Shown: positions 16,267 to 26,004 of the stretch, one piece after another
How positions within the stretch are numbered: position 1 is the stretch's first letter
Layout of the letters: every line of letters starts with the position of its first letter
NCBI RefSeq assembly: GCF_025149785.1
Contig: NZ_CP102277.1
Location: 2,914,001-2,978,000 of the forward strand
Source of the DNA: Coprococcus comes ATCC 27758
GTDB taxonomy: Bacteria; Bacillota; Clostridia; Lachnospirales; Lachnospiraceae
Reading direction: 5' to 3'
DNA: 64,000 nucleotides
Notes under the pieces: generated by a model
Databases searched by the model: none
What the model saw: only the letters and a program-made list of their open reading frames with translations
Told to the model about the DNA's origin: nothing
Made by a program: the position numbers and the translations under genes

Positions 16267-17544
16267 CTATTCACTTTTTTCCTGTAAAATATCTACGATC
16301 GTCTTCTCCGTTCCGATCATTCCCGGCGACGCGATCTCTCCCATATGACGCATGGTATCTTCCGGTGTAAACCCATTGATTCCATGAATATCATCAATAA
16401 AGATTTCATGCATTGCAAAATCCGCCGACTGAAATGCGGCATTTACCGCCACGACTCCTTTCATCGTACAGCCCTTATTTCCGCCATGACAGATCATACC
16501 GGTAATACTGCTGGACATGTTGTTGATCGTTCTTGCCATTGCATGCTCATCACCTCCATGAAGGAAAACCAACGCACAGGCCATTCCTGTACCGGCAGCA
16601 ATGCCACAGCCACAGAAAGCAGAAAGCTTACCGGAATACTCTTTGATATACATGCAGATAAGATAGCTTAATGCGGTGGCACGATATAAGGTTTCATCGC
16701 TTAATCCACGGATCTTGCAAACACCGTAAAGAGGCATGGTTGCAATAATTCCATGTGCCCCGGAACCGGTAATGCTCATGGCTGGTCTGTCAAGTCCGAT
16801 CACACGGGCCTCAATTGCTGCATTGCAAAGTAAAGATGCAGTCTTTAACTCATCATCCGAAATAATCTTTCCGCCATTTTTCTCAAGCAGATACCGTGCA
16901 TAGGTTGTTCTCGGGTTCTGGATTCCTTCTTCAAAAAGAGCATAGTTCATCTCATAGGCAGCCTTGATAAATTCAATTTCCTCTGCCGGAACTTCTTTTG
17001 CGTATTCGTAAATCTGTTTTAATGTATAATTGTGGATCAGTGGTCTTTCTTCGTGTCCATCTTCCACAGAAGCTTCTTCCTTCTCAAGAATCACCTCTCC
17101 ATTTGCCTCAATACGAACAATATTTGTATGTGCATCGCGAATCTGAACCATAGCCTCTCCGCCTGTTGTCTTTACACAGGCTTCTATAAAAATACGGCTT
17201 GTGATCTCACTCATTTTTACAGCAATTTTTCCGTCTTTTACCAACTGCTCTGCTGCCACATTGTCAGCTTCTGTTACATCAGCAAGACTCTCCAGCTCTT
17301 TCTCCGGTTTCCCTGCTACGACTCCAAGAGCTGCTGCGTATTCGTTCCCATAAAAATGGCTGTTTGGAATACCACATGTATATGCATTTTTATACATACC
17401 GCTGTTCAGCAAAAGCGTAACCTGTTCCAGTTCTCCAGAAATGTAGGATTTTGCTTTTGAAACCGCATATGCGATCGCTCCCGGCTCGGTTACCCCAAGA
17501 GCCGGACGCATATCATCTTTGATTAATTGTGTTAATTCATGCAT
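16267..17544 (-). CDS. cyuA: L-cysteine desulfidase / UPF0597 serine dehydratase-like protein
   Basis: 425 residues, typical of the CyuA (YhaM, UPF0597) family. Family landmarks: ALGVTEPGAIAYAVSKAK (15-32), NSGMYKNAYTCGIPNS (47-62), NAAIEARVIGLDRPAMSITGSGAHGI near 240, and the iron-sulfur cysteines in AFCGCGIAAGTG and MICHGGNKGC. These oxygen-sensitive Fe-S enzymes break L-cysteine to pyruvate, ammonia and sulfide. The start is the ATG at 17544 behind GAGGAG. It lies 78 bp after the last gene of the dipeptide importer with no terminator seen between, so it is probably the last gene of that operon, linking peptide uptake to cysteine breakdown. Confidence 0.85.
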   Translation of the reverse strand: MHELTQLIKDDMRPALGVTEPGAIAYAVSKAKSYISGELEQVTLLLNSGMYKNAYTCGIPNSHFYGNEYAAALGVVAGKPEKELESLADVTEADNVAAEQLVKDGKIAVKMSEITSRIFIEACVKTTGGEAMVQIRDAHTNIVRIEANGEVILEKEEASVEDGHEERPLIHNYTLKQIYEYAKEVPAEEIEFIKAAYEMNYALFEEGIQNPRTTYARYLLEKNGGKIISDDELKTASLLCNAAIEARVIGLDRPAMSITGSGAHGIIATMPLYGVCKIRGLSDETLYRATALSYLICMYIKEYSGKLSAFCGCGIAAGTGMACALVFLHGGDEHAMARTINNMSSSITGMICHGGNKGCTMKGVVAVNAAFQSADFAMHEIFIDDIHGINGFTPEDTMRHMGEIASPGMIGTEKTIVDILQEKSE

Positions 17545-17622
17545 TTTCGTTTTCTCCTCTAATCAGATATTCAGATTATTGACTGCTTCAATACTACTTC
17601 CATTGTAGCAAAGTTAAATGCA

Positions 17623-18600
17623 TTATTCTACCAGATGACAGGCTACATAATGTTCGTTTCCAACGTTTCTGAAGATTGGTCTTTCTTCATGACAGCGTTT
17701 GGTAGCATATGGGCATCTGGATGCAAATTTACATCCAACCGGTGTATCGATCGGACTCGGGACATCTCCTTGCAACATAACCGGTTTCTTAGTTTTACTG
17801 ATCGCAGGGTCAAGCTCAGGAACCGCCGACATCAATGCTTTTGTATATGGATGCAGTGTCTGCTCATATAATTCTTCTGTCTCTGCAAATTCCACCAGAG
17901 ATCCAAGGTACATAACACCTACTTTTTGGGAAATATGTCTGACCATAGAAAGATCATGTGCAATAAACAAATAAGTAAGTCCAAGACTTGCCTGCAGATC
18001 TTCAAGCATATTTACTACCTGTGCCTGAATACTGACATCAAGTGCCGAAATAGGCTCATCGCAGACTACAAAATCCGGATTTACCGCAAGTGCTCTTGCA
18101 ATCCCGACACGCTGCCTTTGTCCACCTGAAAATTCATGAGGATAACGGCTGGCATGGTCTTTTCCAAGACCAACTGTATTCAACAATTCATAGATGCGTT
18201 CCTGTCTTTCCTTACCTTCATAAAGATGATAAATATCCAGTGGCTCACCGATAATATCTGAAACCGTCATACGAGGATTCAGAGATGCATATGGATCCTG
18301 GAAGATCATCTGCATTCTTTTTCTATATGGCCATACTTCGGCTGCGCTCAACTGTGCAATATCTTTCCCATCAAATATGATTTCTCCTGCTGTCGGTTTA
18401 TAGAGACGCATGATCGAATATCCGGTTGTAGATTTTCCACATCCGGACTCTCCTACAAGTCCGATTGTTTCTCCCTTTTGAATTTTGAAGGAAACTCCGT
18501 CCACTGCTTTTACATACTCGATTTTTTTACCTAAAAATCCTTTTTTATTCTCAAAATACATTTTCAGGTCTTTTACTTCCAGAAGTGTATTATTTGGCAT
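17623..18600 (-). CDS. Oligopeptide/dipeptide ABC transporter ATPase (DppF/OppF type)
   Basis: 325 residues. Walker [15 protein letters not shown] (near 48-61), Q-loop [14 protein letters not shown], signature [14 protein letters not shown] (near 155), Walker [17 protein letters not shown]-loop [11 protein letters not shown], and the family's C-terminal oligopeptide extension with [19 protein letters not shown], whose cysteines are thought to bind an Fe-S cluster. It powers import together with the second ATPase. The start overlaps the stop of the upstream ATPase by 11 bp. Last transporter gene before cyuA. Confidence 0.92.
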   Translation of the reverse strand: MPNNTLLEVKDLKMYFENKKGFLGKKIEYVKAVDGVSFKIQKGETIGLVGESGCGKSTTGYSIMRLYKPTAGEIIFDGKDIAQLSAAEVWPYRKRMQMIFQDPYASLNPRMTVSDIIGEPLDIYHLYEGKERQERIYELLNTVGLGKDHASRYPHEFSGGQRQRVGIARALAVNPDFVVCDEPISALDVSIQAQVVNMLEDLQASLGLTYLFIAHDLSMVRHISQKVGVMYLGSLVEFAETEELYEQTLHPYTKALMSAVPELDPAISKTKKPVMLQGDVPSPIDTPVGCKFASRCPYATKRCHEERPIFRNVGNEHYVACHLVE

Positions 18601-19621
18601 GTCGGATTCCTCCTTTCTGACTTTCGTACTCTTCGTTCCGAGGTGCCTGCGGATGGCACATAAAACAGCTTACACGATGTGTATCACTGATATACTGTTC
18701 CGGCACCGGCATGGATGCGCATACCTTCATTGCATATTTGCATCGCGGATAAAACGGGCAGCCTGTCGGTGGATGAAGCATATCCGGCGGTGTTCCAAGA
18801 ATCGGAACCAGTCTTTCTTTTGATGCTTCTCCGGTTACTTTTGGTACAGAGTTCAAAAGTCCCATGGTATATGGATGGTGCGGTTCATAGAAGATTTCTT
18901 CTGTTGTTCCTTCTTCCATAATTTTTCCGCCATACATAACGATGATTCTGTCACAGATACTTGATGCACATCCTAAGTTATGTGTGATCAAAATAGTAGC
19001 TGTTCCAAGTCTTTCATTTAATTCTTTCATAAGAGCCAGTACCTGGGCCTGAATGGTAACATCCAGCGCGGTTGTCGGCTCGTCTGCGATCAGAAGCTCC
19101 GGCTCACAGGAAAGTGCCATCGCGATCATTGCTCTCTGTCTCATACCGCCTGAAAATTCATGCGGGTAGGAATGAAATCTTTTTTCCGGTGAAGGAATAC
19201 CTACCAGCCGCAGCATTTCAAGTGCACGTTTTTTTGCATCTTCTTTTTTAATTTTATGATGTGTCAGAATGGCTTCTGTAATCTGATCACCAATTTTAAA
19301 TAACGGATTCAATGATGTCATCGGATCCTGGAAGATCATAGCAATGTGATCCCCCTGAATCTTACGCATCTCACTTTTTTTCTTCTTCAAAAGATCTTCT
19401 CCGTTAAAGAGAATCTCCCCGTCTTTTACTCTTCCCGGATATGCAAGCAGTCCCATAATAGAAAGTGACGTAACACTCTTCCCACTGCCTGATTCACCTA
19501 CAATACCAATGATCTCGCCTTTATCTAATCCAAAACTGACATCACGGATCGCCTGCACCTCTCCTAAATGCGTAAAGAAAGAGGTATGTAAATTTTTTAC
19601 ATCTAATAATTTTTCACTCAT
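18590..19621 (-). CDS. Oligopeptide/dipeptide ABC transporter ATPase (DppD/OppD type)
   Basis: 343 residues. Walker [16 protein letters not shown]-loop [10 protein letters not shown], signature [14 protein letters not shown], Walker [17 protein letters not shown]-loop ITHNLGCAS, and the C-terminal [19 protein letters not shown] segment of the OppD/DppD family. Forms the ATPase heterodimer with the following gene product. Fourth gene of the importer operon; 14 bp separate it from the permease upstream. Confidence 0.92.
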   Translation of the reverse strand: MSEKLLDVKNLHTSFFTHLGEVQAIRDVSFGLDKGEIIGIVGESGSGKSVTSLSIMGLLAYPGRVKDGEILFNGEDLLKKKKSEMRKIQGDHIAMIFQDPMTSLNPLFKIGDQITEAILTHHKIKKEDAKKRALEMLRLVGIPSPEKRFHSYPHEFSGGMRQRAMIAMALSCEPELLIADEPTTALDVTIQAQVLALMKELNERLGTATILITHNLGCASSICDRIIVMYGGKIMEEGTTEEIFYEPHHPYTMGLLNSVPKVTGEASKERLVPILGTPPDMLHPPTGCPFYPRCKYAMKVCASMPVPEQYISDTHRVSCFMCHPQAPRNEEYESQKGGIRHAK

Positions 19622-19635
19622 TTGCTTTTTCCTCC

Positions 19636-20973
19636 TTATTTACGCTGTTTTGGATCGAATGCATCTCTTAAACCATCACTTAATAAGTTGAATGTAAGGA
19701 TTGTAACTGAAATGGCAATCGCCGGATATACCATCTGATATGGATATACATAAATTCCTGCTAAAGCGTCATTACACAAAGTACCCCAGGAAGCCATCGG
19801 TGCAGAAATACCAAGACCTACGAAGCTCAGGAATGCTTCATTGAAAATTGCACTTGGAATCTGCATTGCCATATTTACCATGATAGGTCCCATCATATTC
19901 GGAATTAGGTGTTTCACAATAATTCTCTTTGTATCTGCTCCTGTTACGATGGCAGCTTTAACAAATTCCTGCTGTTTCAGCGTCAGAACCTGCCCTCTGA
20001 CGATACGGGCCATTTTAACCCAGAATGTCAAACCTAATGCAATAATGATGGAAGAAATACCAGGTCCTACTACAACCATGATCAAAATAACATACAGCGT
20101 CATCGGAATGGAGTCCAGAACGTCAATAATACGCATCATTATATTATCAACCGTTCCACCGCAGTAACCTGCAATCGCACCGTAGAATACACCAACCACA
20201 AAGTTGATAAATGCCGCAAACAGACCAACCAAAAGAGAAATACGTGCACCATATACAATACGGATAAACAGATCTCTTCCCAGACCATCTGTTCCAAGCA
20301 GATAGGTTTTATTTTTTATCTTCTCCTGCTTTGTAAGCTTCTCACCATCACAAGTGATCACTGTTCTTTCTATCTTGTTTTCCAAAATACTTTTTGCTTC
20401 ATCGATGGTAACCTCTGTCACATCGCTTCCTGCATAATAGTTTTCAAGGTATTTAATTCCTTTGATCGCTGTTGTATCTAAATCTTTTTTTGCTGCTTTC
20501 TTTTCTAATTTCTTATACTCTTTGCTTGCATCTGAATAAACACTATAATCAACACAGATTTCACTGTCTCCGACCACGAAGAAATTTTTCTTTCCATTGA
20601 CATCTTTATTCTTAACTTCTGCAAGCCCTTCGAGATTTCCCTTTTTATCAACCACAACAACCGTATACTGTGGTGTTACATAAATATTTTTTCCATTGTC
20701 AAGCGGATATACTTTCATTACATCCGGAATATTCGCTAATTCCAGATTCTGTTTCTTATAATCATATTTCCAAAACATTGGGATAAAAATAGCCCCAATT
20801 GTGATCAAAGCAATTACGATCAACGAAAGGATCGCTATTTTATTGGATTTTAATCTTCTCCATCCGTCTTGTAAAAAAGTAAGACTAGGTCTCTCCATTT
20901 TCTCAGCATTTTTTTCTTCCTGTTCCAACGGTGCCCATAATTCCGGAGAAATAACGTTATTTTTTTCGCTCAT
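19636..20973 (-). CDS. Peptide ABC transporter permease (OppC/DppC type) with an extracytoplasmic insert
   Basis: 445 residues against about 300 for ordinary OppC. The N-terminal cytoplasmic part and first membrane segment (WRRLKSNKIAILSLIVIALITIGAIFI, about 37-63) are followed by a hydrophilic insert of about 150 residues, largely beta-forming and lysine-rich, before the conserved LLGTDGLGRDLFIRIVYGARISL. The EAA-loop region AAIVTGADTKRIIVKHLIPN and five more membrane segments follow. The insert would sit outside the cell and may touch the binding protein. Pairs with the OppB-type subunit. Confidence 0.9.
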   Translation of the reverse strand: MSEKNNVISPELWAPLEQEEKNAEKMERPSLTFLQDGWRRLKSNKIAILSLIVIALITIGAIFIPMFWKYDYKKQNLELANIPDVMKVYPLDNGKNIYVTPQYTVVVVDKKGNLEGLAEVKNKDVNGKKNFFVVGDSEICVDYSVYSDASKEYKKLEKKAAKKDLDTTAIKGIKYLENYYAGSDVTEVTIDEAKSILENKIERTVITCDGEKLTKQEKIKNKTYLLGTDGLGRDLFIRIVYGARISLLVGLFAAFINFVVGVFYGAIAGYCGGTVDNIMMRIIDVLDSIPMTLYVILIMVVVGPGISSIIIALGLTFWVKMARIVRGQVLTLKQQEFVKAAIVTGADTKRIIVKHLIPNMMGPIMVNMAMQIPSAIFNEAFLSFVGLGISAPMASWGTLCNDALAGIYVYPYQMVYPAIAISVTILTFNLLSDGLRDAFDPKQRK

Positions 20974-20988
20974 ATTTTCTCACCTGTT

Positions 20989-21906
20989 TTACTGATATTT
21001 AATACGTGGATCAATTAATACATACAGAATATCGACTACTAAAATGCAGATTACAAGTATAACTGAGAAAAATACCGTAATACCCATAATAAGCGTATAG
21101 TCTCGGTTAAGAATACTGTTTGTAAACAAGTTTCCAATACCAGGAATACCAAATACCTTTTCTACTACGAAAGATCCTGTGATCAAAGCCGCAAACATCG
21201 GTCCGATGTAAGTTACAACCGGAAGCAAGGCATTCCTCAATGCATGTTTTCCAAGTACCTTCCATTCCGGAAGTCCCTTTGCTCTTGCCGTACGGATATA
21301 ATCCTGGTTCAGAACATCCAACGTAGAAGTTCTTGTCAGTCGTACAACATATGCCAGTGAGAATAATGCACTGACTATAACCGGTCCAATATATCCCTTC
21401 CAGCTATTCACACCAAACGATGGTACCCATCCTAAAATCTTGCTGAACAGATATAAGAATCCTGTTGCAAATACAAAGCTTGGGATTGTCGCCCCTAGGG
21501 TTGATAGCACCATCAAGACTCGATCTACAAATTTATTTTGCCTCAATGCGGCAATAATACCAAAAAATATTCCGAAACCTAAAATAACTAATGAAGCCCA
21601 AATACCGATTGCTAAAGAATATGGAAATCCTGCTGAAATAATATCATTGGTTGTGATTCCTTTTTTCATAAAGGAAATACCAAAATCCCCATGCATATAG
21701 TTCCGCATATATGTTCCATACTGTTCAATAAACGGTTTATCAAGACCATATTTTGCTTTCATATTTGCAATAATTACCGGATCGTTCATTTTCTCGCTGG
21801 CAAATGGGTCACCTGGAATTGCATTCATTAATACAAATGTCAGTGTCATAATGAACCAGATCGTAATAATCGCAGAAAGTACTCTTTTCGCTATATATCT
21901 CAGCAT
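20989..21906 (-). CDS. Peptide ABC transporter permease (OppB/DppB type)
   Basis: 305 residues with six predicted membrane segments. The N-terminus MLRYIAKRVLSAIITIWFIMTLTFVLMNAIPGDPF is diagnostic, and the EAA loop reads YIRTARAKGLPEWKVLGKHALRNALLPVVTYIG. It forms the translocation pathway with the OppC-type subunit encoded 15 bp downstream. Confidence 0.93.
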   Translation of the reverse strand: MLRYIAKRVLSAIITIWFIMTLTFVLMNAIPGDPFASEKMNDPVIIANMKAKYGLDKPFIEQYGTYMRNYMHGDFGISFMKKGITTNDIISAGFPYSLAIGIWASLVILGFGIFFGIIAALRQNKFVDRVLMVLSTLGATIPSFVFATGFLYLFSKILGWVPSFGVNSWKGYIGPVIVSALFSLAYVVRLTRTSTLDVLNQDYIRTARAKGLPEWKVLGKHALRNALLPVVTYIGPMFAALITGSFVVEKVFGIPGIGNLFTNSILNRDYTLIMGITVFFSVILVICILVVDILYVLIDPRIKYQ

Positions 21907-21926
21907 ATTACTTCTCCTCTAATAAT

Positions 21927-21963
21927 AGGGAGACCGAAAAGCAAGGTACTTTTCGGTCTTCCT
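21927..21963 (-). promoter_or_regulatory. Intercistronic stem-loop after the peptide-binding protein gene
   Basis: Minus-strand arms AGGAAGACCGAAAAG and CTTTTCGGTCTCCCT with one mismatch and no T-run. Such hairpins commonly protect the abundant binding-protein mRNA from 3' decay and give partial termination. Confidence 0.7.
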
Positions 21964-21974
21964 AAAGTCAACAA

Positions 21975-23705
21975 CTACTCAACGATTTCAGCATGGCTGA
22001 ACATAAATGAATTGCCCAATGTAAGTTCAACATTTTCAACCTGATCTTCATTTATAAGAGCTACGAAAGACGGATAATAAAGCGCTGTGATCGGCATATC
22101 ATCCATAAGAGCTTTATTCGCTTCTTCCCAGGCTTCATCTCTTTCTTTACCTAATGATGCCATTGCTTTATCAAAGGCTTCATCAAAGGCTTTGTTGCCC
22201 GGATTTAATGTCGTATCGTGCGGAGCACCTTTGTATTCTCTCCATCTCCACTGACATGTATTATTACCATTCTGAGAATAGAAGAGTTTAATAAGTCCAC
22301 TTGCATCGTATGGGTTATTTGTCCATCCACCAGGAGCCATCTCGTAATCACCTTTACTCTTTGTAGAGTTGAATACACTTGATTCTTCTGCGCGGAGTTT
22401 AACTTTGATATTTAAATTTGTTTCCAGCATCTGCTGAATTGCTTCACAAAGTCTCTTGTTCTTTTCAGTATTCGCATATGTGATTTCCACCTCCGGAAAG
22501 CCCTCTCCGTTTGGATAACCTGCTTCCGCAAGTTCTGCCTGCGCATCTTCTACCTTAGCCTGACGCGGATCGATTCCATATTCTTCTGCCGGATATCCAT
22601 CTGCTTCAAGTTCACGGAAATGTGTTCCATCTGTTTTCTGACATGTCGGAGCGATAAAGTTACTTGCCGGGATAGAACCATCTTTTAATACCTGTTCTGT
22701 GATCTGCTTTCTGTCGATTGCCTTGGCAACTGCTTTTCTTACATGAACATTATCAAATGGTGCTTTATCTACGTTGAAATTCAGGAACTGTGCTCCTGTA
22801 TCGGCACTTACGATTACATATGGGTCTTCAGCAACAATCTGTGGAACCTGTTCTGCCGGAAGATGATCCATAACATCAATCTCACCTGCCTGATATGCCT
22901 GATATGCGGTATTATCATCTGTAATAAATACTGCTTTGATACCTGGAAGTTTTACTTCATCTGCTGCATAGTAGTAAGGATTCTTTTTCAGTAATAAATG
23001 CGATCCAACCTGATATTCTTCTAAGTAGAATGCTCCGTTACTGATTGCTGATTCCGGTTTCTTCTCCCATCCTTCTCCTGCTGCTTCCACTGCCTCTTTT
23101 TTAATAGGAAGATAAACGTCATTGGCAACTAACTGCGGGAAGAACGGTGTTGCATTCTTCAAAACAACTTCAAATGTATAATCATCAATTGCTGTTGCTT
23201 TGATATCATCATACTCACCTGTTCCTTCAAAATATTCAGTAGCACCTACAACATAATCTGTGATAGCCTGAAGTGCTTCAGATGCAAAATCCGGATCACA
23301 AATTCTTCTCCAGGAATATTCGAAGTCTTTTGCTGTCACCGGACTTCCGTCTGACCATTTCGCATCTTTTCTTAAATGGAATGTATATGTTTTTCCGTCC
23401 TCTGAAACATCCCATTTTTCCGCGATACCCGGTTTAAAGCCATCAGATGTTGATACGGTGAGGCCTTCAAACAACTGCTTACAAATCGCGTCCGATACAG
23501 ATGCTGAGTTGTTCGTCGGATCCCATTGTTTTGGTTCGGAATCTAATCTCCACATAAGGTATCTACCTTCTTCAGATCCCTCATCTTCTGCTTCCTGTTT
23601 TACCGATCCATTGTCAGAAGCTTTTTCTTTTTTGTCACCACACCCCACAAAACTTGCAGCAACCATCGTCAGTGCTAAAAGCAACGCTAAATTTCTCTTC
23701 TTCAT
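21975..23705 (-). CDS. Peptide ABC transporter substrate-binding lipoprotein (OppA/DppA-binding type)
   Basis: 576 residues, SBP_bac_5 family. The lipoprotein signal is MKKRNLALLLALTMVAASFVGC with the lipid-modified cysteine at 22. A charged linker is followed by WRLDSEPKQWDPTNNSAS, GLTVSTSDGFKPGIAEKWDVSEDGKTYTFHLRKDAKWSDGSPVTAKDFEYSWRR, and the lobes ending in LYYPSFVALINEDQVENV. It is anchored outside the membrane and captures peptides for the importer. First gene of the minus-strand operon, transcribed from the symmetric promoter at 23797-23825. Confidence 0.92.
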   Translation of the reverse strand: MKKRNLALLLALTMVAASFVGCGDKKEKASDNGSVKQEAEDEGSEEGRYLMWRLDSEPKQWDPTNNSASVSDAICKQLFEGLTVSTSDGFKPGIAEKWDVSEDGKTYTFHLRKDAKWSDGSPVTAKDFEYSWRRICDPDFASEALQAITDYVVGATEYFEGTGEYDDIKATAIDDYTFEVVLKNATPFFPQLVANDVYLPIKKEAVEAAGEGWEKKPESAISNGAFYLEEYQVGSHLLLKKNPYYYAADEVKLPGIKAVFITDDNTAYQAYQAGEIDVMDHLPAEQVPQIVAEDPYVIVSADTGAQFLNFNVDKAPFDNVHVRKAVAKAIDRKQITEQVLKDGSIPASNFIAPTCQKTDGTHFRELEADGYPAEEYGIDPRQAKVEDAQAELAEAGYPNGEGFPEVEITYANTEKNKRLCEAIQQMLETNLNIKVKLRAEESSVFNSTKSKGDYEMAPGGWTNNPYDASGLIKLFYSQNGNNTCQWRWREYKGAPHDTTLNPGNKAFDEAFDKAMASLGKERDEAWEEANKALMDDMPITALYYPSFVALINEDQVENVELTLGNSFMFSHAEIVE

Positions 23706-23796
23706 ACATTTCTCCTCCTTTACATCCTTTTTTGAGTTTCGTTTTACGAAAAAGATTTTTTCTGTGTTTTTTACTCACAGTATAATTATTACTGAC

Positions 23797-23858
23797 AGTA
23801 TAATTCTTTTTGTATATTATGTCAATATATTGACAGCATTCTTTTATTGTTTTATAAT
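23797..23858. promoter_or_regulatory. Mirror-symmetric divergent promoters with a shared 16-bp palindrome
   Basis: TGTCAATATATTGACA (23820-23835) is a perfect palindrome. Its right half is the plus-strand -35 TTGACA (23830-23835) with TATAAT at 23853-23858, 17 bp apart. Its left half is the minus-strand -35 TTGACA (23820-23825) with TATACT at 23797-23802, also 17 bp apart. A protein bound to the palindrome would cover both -35 boxes. A direct repeat ACAGTATAATT (23777 and 23795, 18 bp apart) covers the minus-strand -10. Confidence 0.85.
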
Positions 23859-23926
23859 ATTTCAACAACTGTATGTTTTGTTTTTCTATAAGAAAACAAA
23901 TAAATTACATAAAGGAGGATTTTCTT

Positions 23927-24781
23927 ATGAAGAAAGCACTAAAAATCTACATTTCTGTAGACATGGAAGGAATGGCTGGTATCACTTCTCCATCCCAGGA
24001 ACGCGATGAGGTTCCTTCCTTCCGCCGCGCTTTACACAATCAGGTACGCTGGATCATCGAAGGAATTCATGCTTCTTCCAGAAATGAGGAGATTGGGGAA
24101 ATCACCATTTCTGACTCTCACGGAAGCGGAACGAACCTTTCCTATGATGAACTTTGCCAGATGGATGAACGTATCAGCTTAGTAAGCGGTTCTCCAAGAA
24201 GACAGTACATGATGTCTTGCCTGGATGAAACCTACGATGTTGTATTTCTGGCCGGATATCATGCCGGTCCGGGAGAAGATTTCGCCAATATGGATCACAG
24301 CTTCTACGGAAGAGTTGTTTCCAGCCTTAAGATCAACGGGACCTATATGAACGAAAGCACAACGAACGCAGCACTTGCTGCTTCTTATAAGGTTCCGGTC
24401 GGTCTTATCATCGGTGATTCCGGTCTTCGCAAACAGCTTATAGACAAAGAAATGATGCCATGGGTAAAATTTGTAACAACAAAAGAAGCTTTATCCCGCT
24501 ACGCAGCAAAATTCCCTCCGCAAAAAGTTCTCAGGGAAAACACGATTTCTGCAGTAAAGGAAGTTCTTGATTCCGATTTGAGCAAAATTCCTTTATATGA
24601 AGTTACAACTCCGATCAAGCTGGGATTTGAATTCAAATCAACAGCAATGGCCGACACCGTTGCACAAATCCCTCGCATGAAACGTTTAAGCGGTACAGAA
24701 GTAGAAATCACATGTGATAACATGCATGAATTAGAATGTGGCATCTCTGCAATTACCGGTCTTGCAGGAACAGCTAACTAA
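23927..24781 (+). CDS. dppA: M55 family D-aminopeptidase
   Basis: 284 residues from the ATG at 23927 behind AAAGGAGG. The zinc ligands and fold motifs of the DppA family are present: ISVDMEGMAGIT (S/D-x-E near residues 6-17), SDSHGSGTNLSYDEL near 63-77, FLAGYHAGPGEDFANMDHSFYGRVV near 104-128 and TNAALAASYKVPVGLIIGDSGL. M55 enzymes are self-compartmentalising decameric zinc peptidases that release N-terminal D-amino acids such as D-Ala from short peptides. First gene of the plus-strand operon, divergent from the peptide importer, which points to a role in using imported peptides. Confidence 0.92.
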   Translation: MKKALKIYISVDMEGMAGITSPSQERDEVPSFRRALHNQVRWIIEGIHASSRNEEIGEITISDSHGSGTNLSYDELCQMDERISLVSGSPRRQYMMSCLDETYDVVFLAGYHAGPGEDFANMDHSFYGRVVSSLKINGTYMNESTTNAALAASYKVPVGLIIGDSGLRKQLIDKEMMPWVKFVTTKEALSRYAAKFPPQKVLRENTISAVKEVLDSDLSKIPLYEVTTPIKLGFEFKSTAMADTVAQIPRMKRLSGTEVEITCDNMHELECGISAITGLAGTAN

Positions 24782-24804
24782 AAATTTCGAAGGAGAAAAA
24801 GAAA

Positions 24805-25968
24805 ATGGGAAAATATAATTTTGATGAAATCATCGACAGACATGGCACATCTTGTAATAAATGGGAATACAATATTCCGGAAGATGTCGTTCCGATGTGG
24901 GTAGCAGACATGGATTTTGCAGCAGCTCCGGAAATTCGCGAAGCAATGCAGAAACGTTTAGATCATCCTGTTTATGGATATACTCATCACAGCAAAGAAT
25001 TAAAAGATGCCATCGTATCCTGGGTAGGAAGACGTTATCACTGGGATATTCAGAGCGAATGGTTAGGTTTCAGTCCCGGCGTTGTTCCTGCTCTTGTTAT
25101 GAGTCTTTTATCTCTGACAACACCTGGGGATCGTATTGTGATCATGACACCTGTTTATCATCCATTCTACTCTTCGATTGAAGAAAATGGACGTGTTATC
25201 ATTAATCACCAGTTAGATTGTGATGAAAACGGACGTTATTCCATTAACTTCGAGCGTCTGGAAGCCCAGATCGACAACCGCTGCAAAGCGATCATGATGT
25301 GTAATCCTCATAATCCGGCTGGTCGTGTATGGACAAAAGAAGAGCTTTTGGAAGTTGCTAAAATCGCCGAACGCCATGAGCTGTATATTATTTCAGATGA
25401 GATCCATGCCGATTTCGTATATGGCGGAAAACACCATACTCCGATGGCATCCGTATCAGAATATGCTATGGAACATACAATCACAGCTTTTGCACCGAGT
25501 AAAACCTTTAATGTTGCCGGTCTTTGTCAATCTTATGTTGTTATTCCGAACAAGAAATTATATAATGCGTATGACGCAACCTATAATGCGTTTGATCTGG
25601 GGGATAACATTTTCGGTATGACAGCGCTGACTGCCGCATATACAAAAGGCGAGGACTGGCTTACAGAAATGCTTCAATATCTCGAAGCTAACAGAGATTT
25701 CACCGTGGAATATATCAGAGAAAATATTCCGGAAATCAGCGTTTGGTCACCTGAAGGAACATATCTTCTGTGGCTTGATTGTTCAAAACTTAATCTGGAA
25801 AATGACGAATTAAATCAATTTTTCTTAGAAAAAGCAAAGGTAAAAATGAATCCTGGATATCGTTTCGGTGCTCAGTGCAGCACTTATATGCGATTAAATA
25901 TTGGCTGTCCACGCGCTCAACTTCAGGAAGCTCTTGCCCGCATTGAAAAAGCAATCAAAAACCGCTAG
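24805..25968 (+). CDS. MalY/PatB family PLP-dependent C-S lyase or aminotransferase
   Basis: 387 residues. The fold-type I pattern of MalY/PatB: N-terminal FDEIIDRHGTSCNKWEY...VPMWVADMDFAAAPEI, YGYTHHSKELKDAIVSWVGRRYHW, MCNPHNPAGRVWTKEEL, ISDEIHADFVYGGKHHTP and the PLP lysine in FAPSKTFNVAGL (about residue 235). Members split C-S bonds of cystathionine, cystine or cysteine conjugates into a thiol, pyruvate and ammonia. It lies 23 bp after the D-aminopeptidase gene with a GGAG site; the neighbouring cysteine desulfidase and dipeptidase support a sulfur-amino-acid role. An aminotransferase activity cannot be excluded. Confidence 0.9.
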   Translation: MGKYNFDEIIDRHGTSCNKWEYNIPEDVVPMWVADMDFAAAPEIREAMQKRLDHPVYGYTHHSKELKDAIVSWVGRRYHWDIQSEWLGFSPGVVPALVMSLLSLTTPGDRIVIMTPVYHPFYSSIEENGRVIINHQLDCDENGRYSINFERLEAQIDNRCKAIMMCNPHNPAGRVWTKEELLEVAKIAERHELYIISDEIHADFVYGGKHHTPMASVSEYAMEHTITAFAPSKTFNVAGLCQSYVVIPNKKLYNAYDATYNAFDLGDNIFGMTALTAAYTKGEDWLTEMLQYLEANRDFTVEYIRENIPEISVWSPEGTYLLWLDCSKLNLENDELNQFFLEKAKVKMNPGYRFGAQCSTYMRLNIGCPRAQLQEALARIEKAIKNR

Positions 25969-26004
25969 TTTTTATACTTAAATTGCGAAAGGAGGAGCGG
26001 GATC

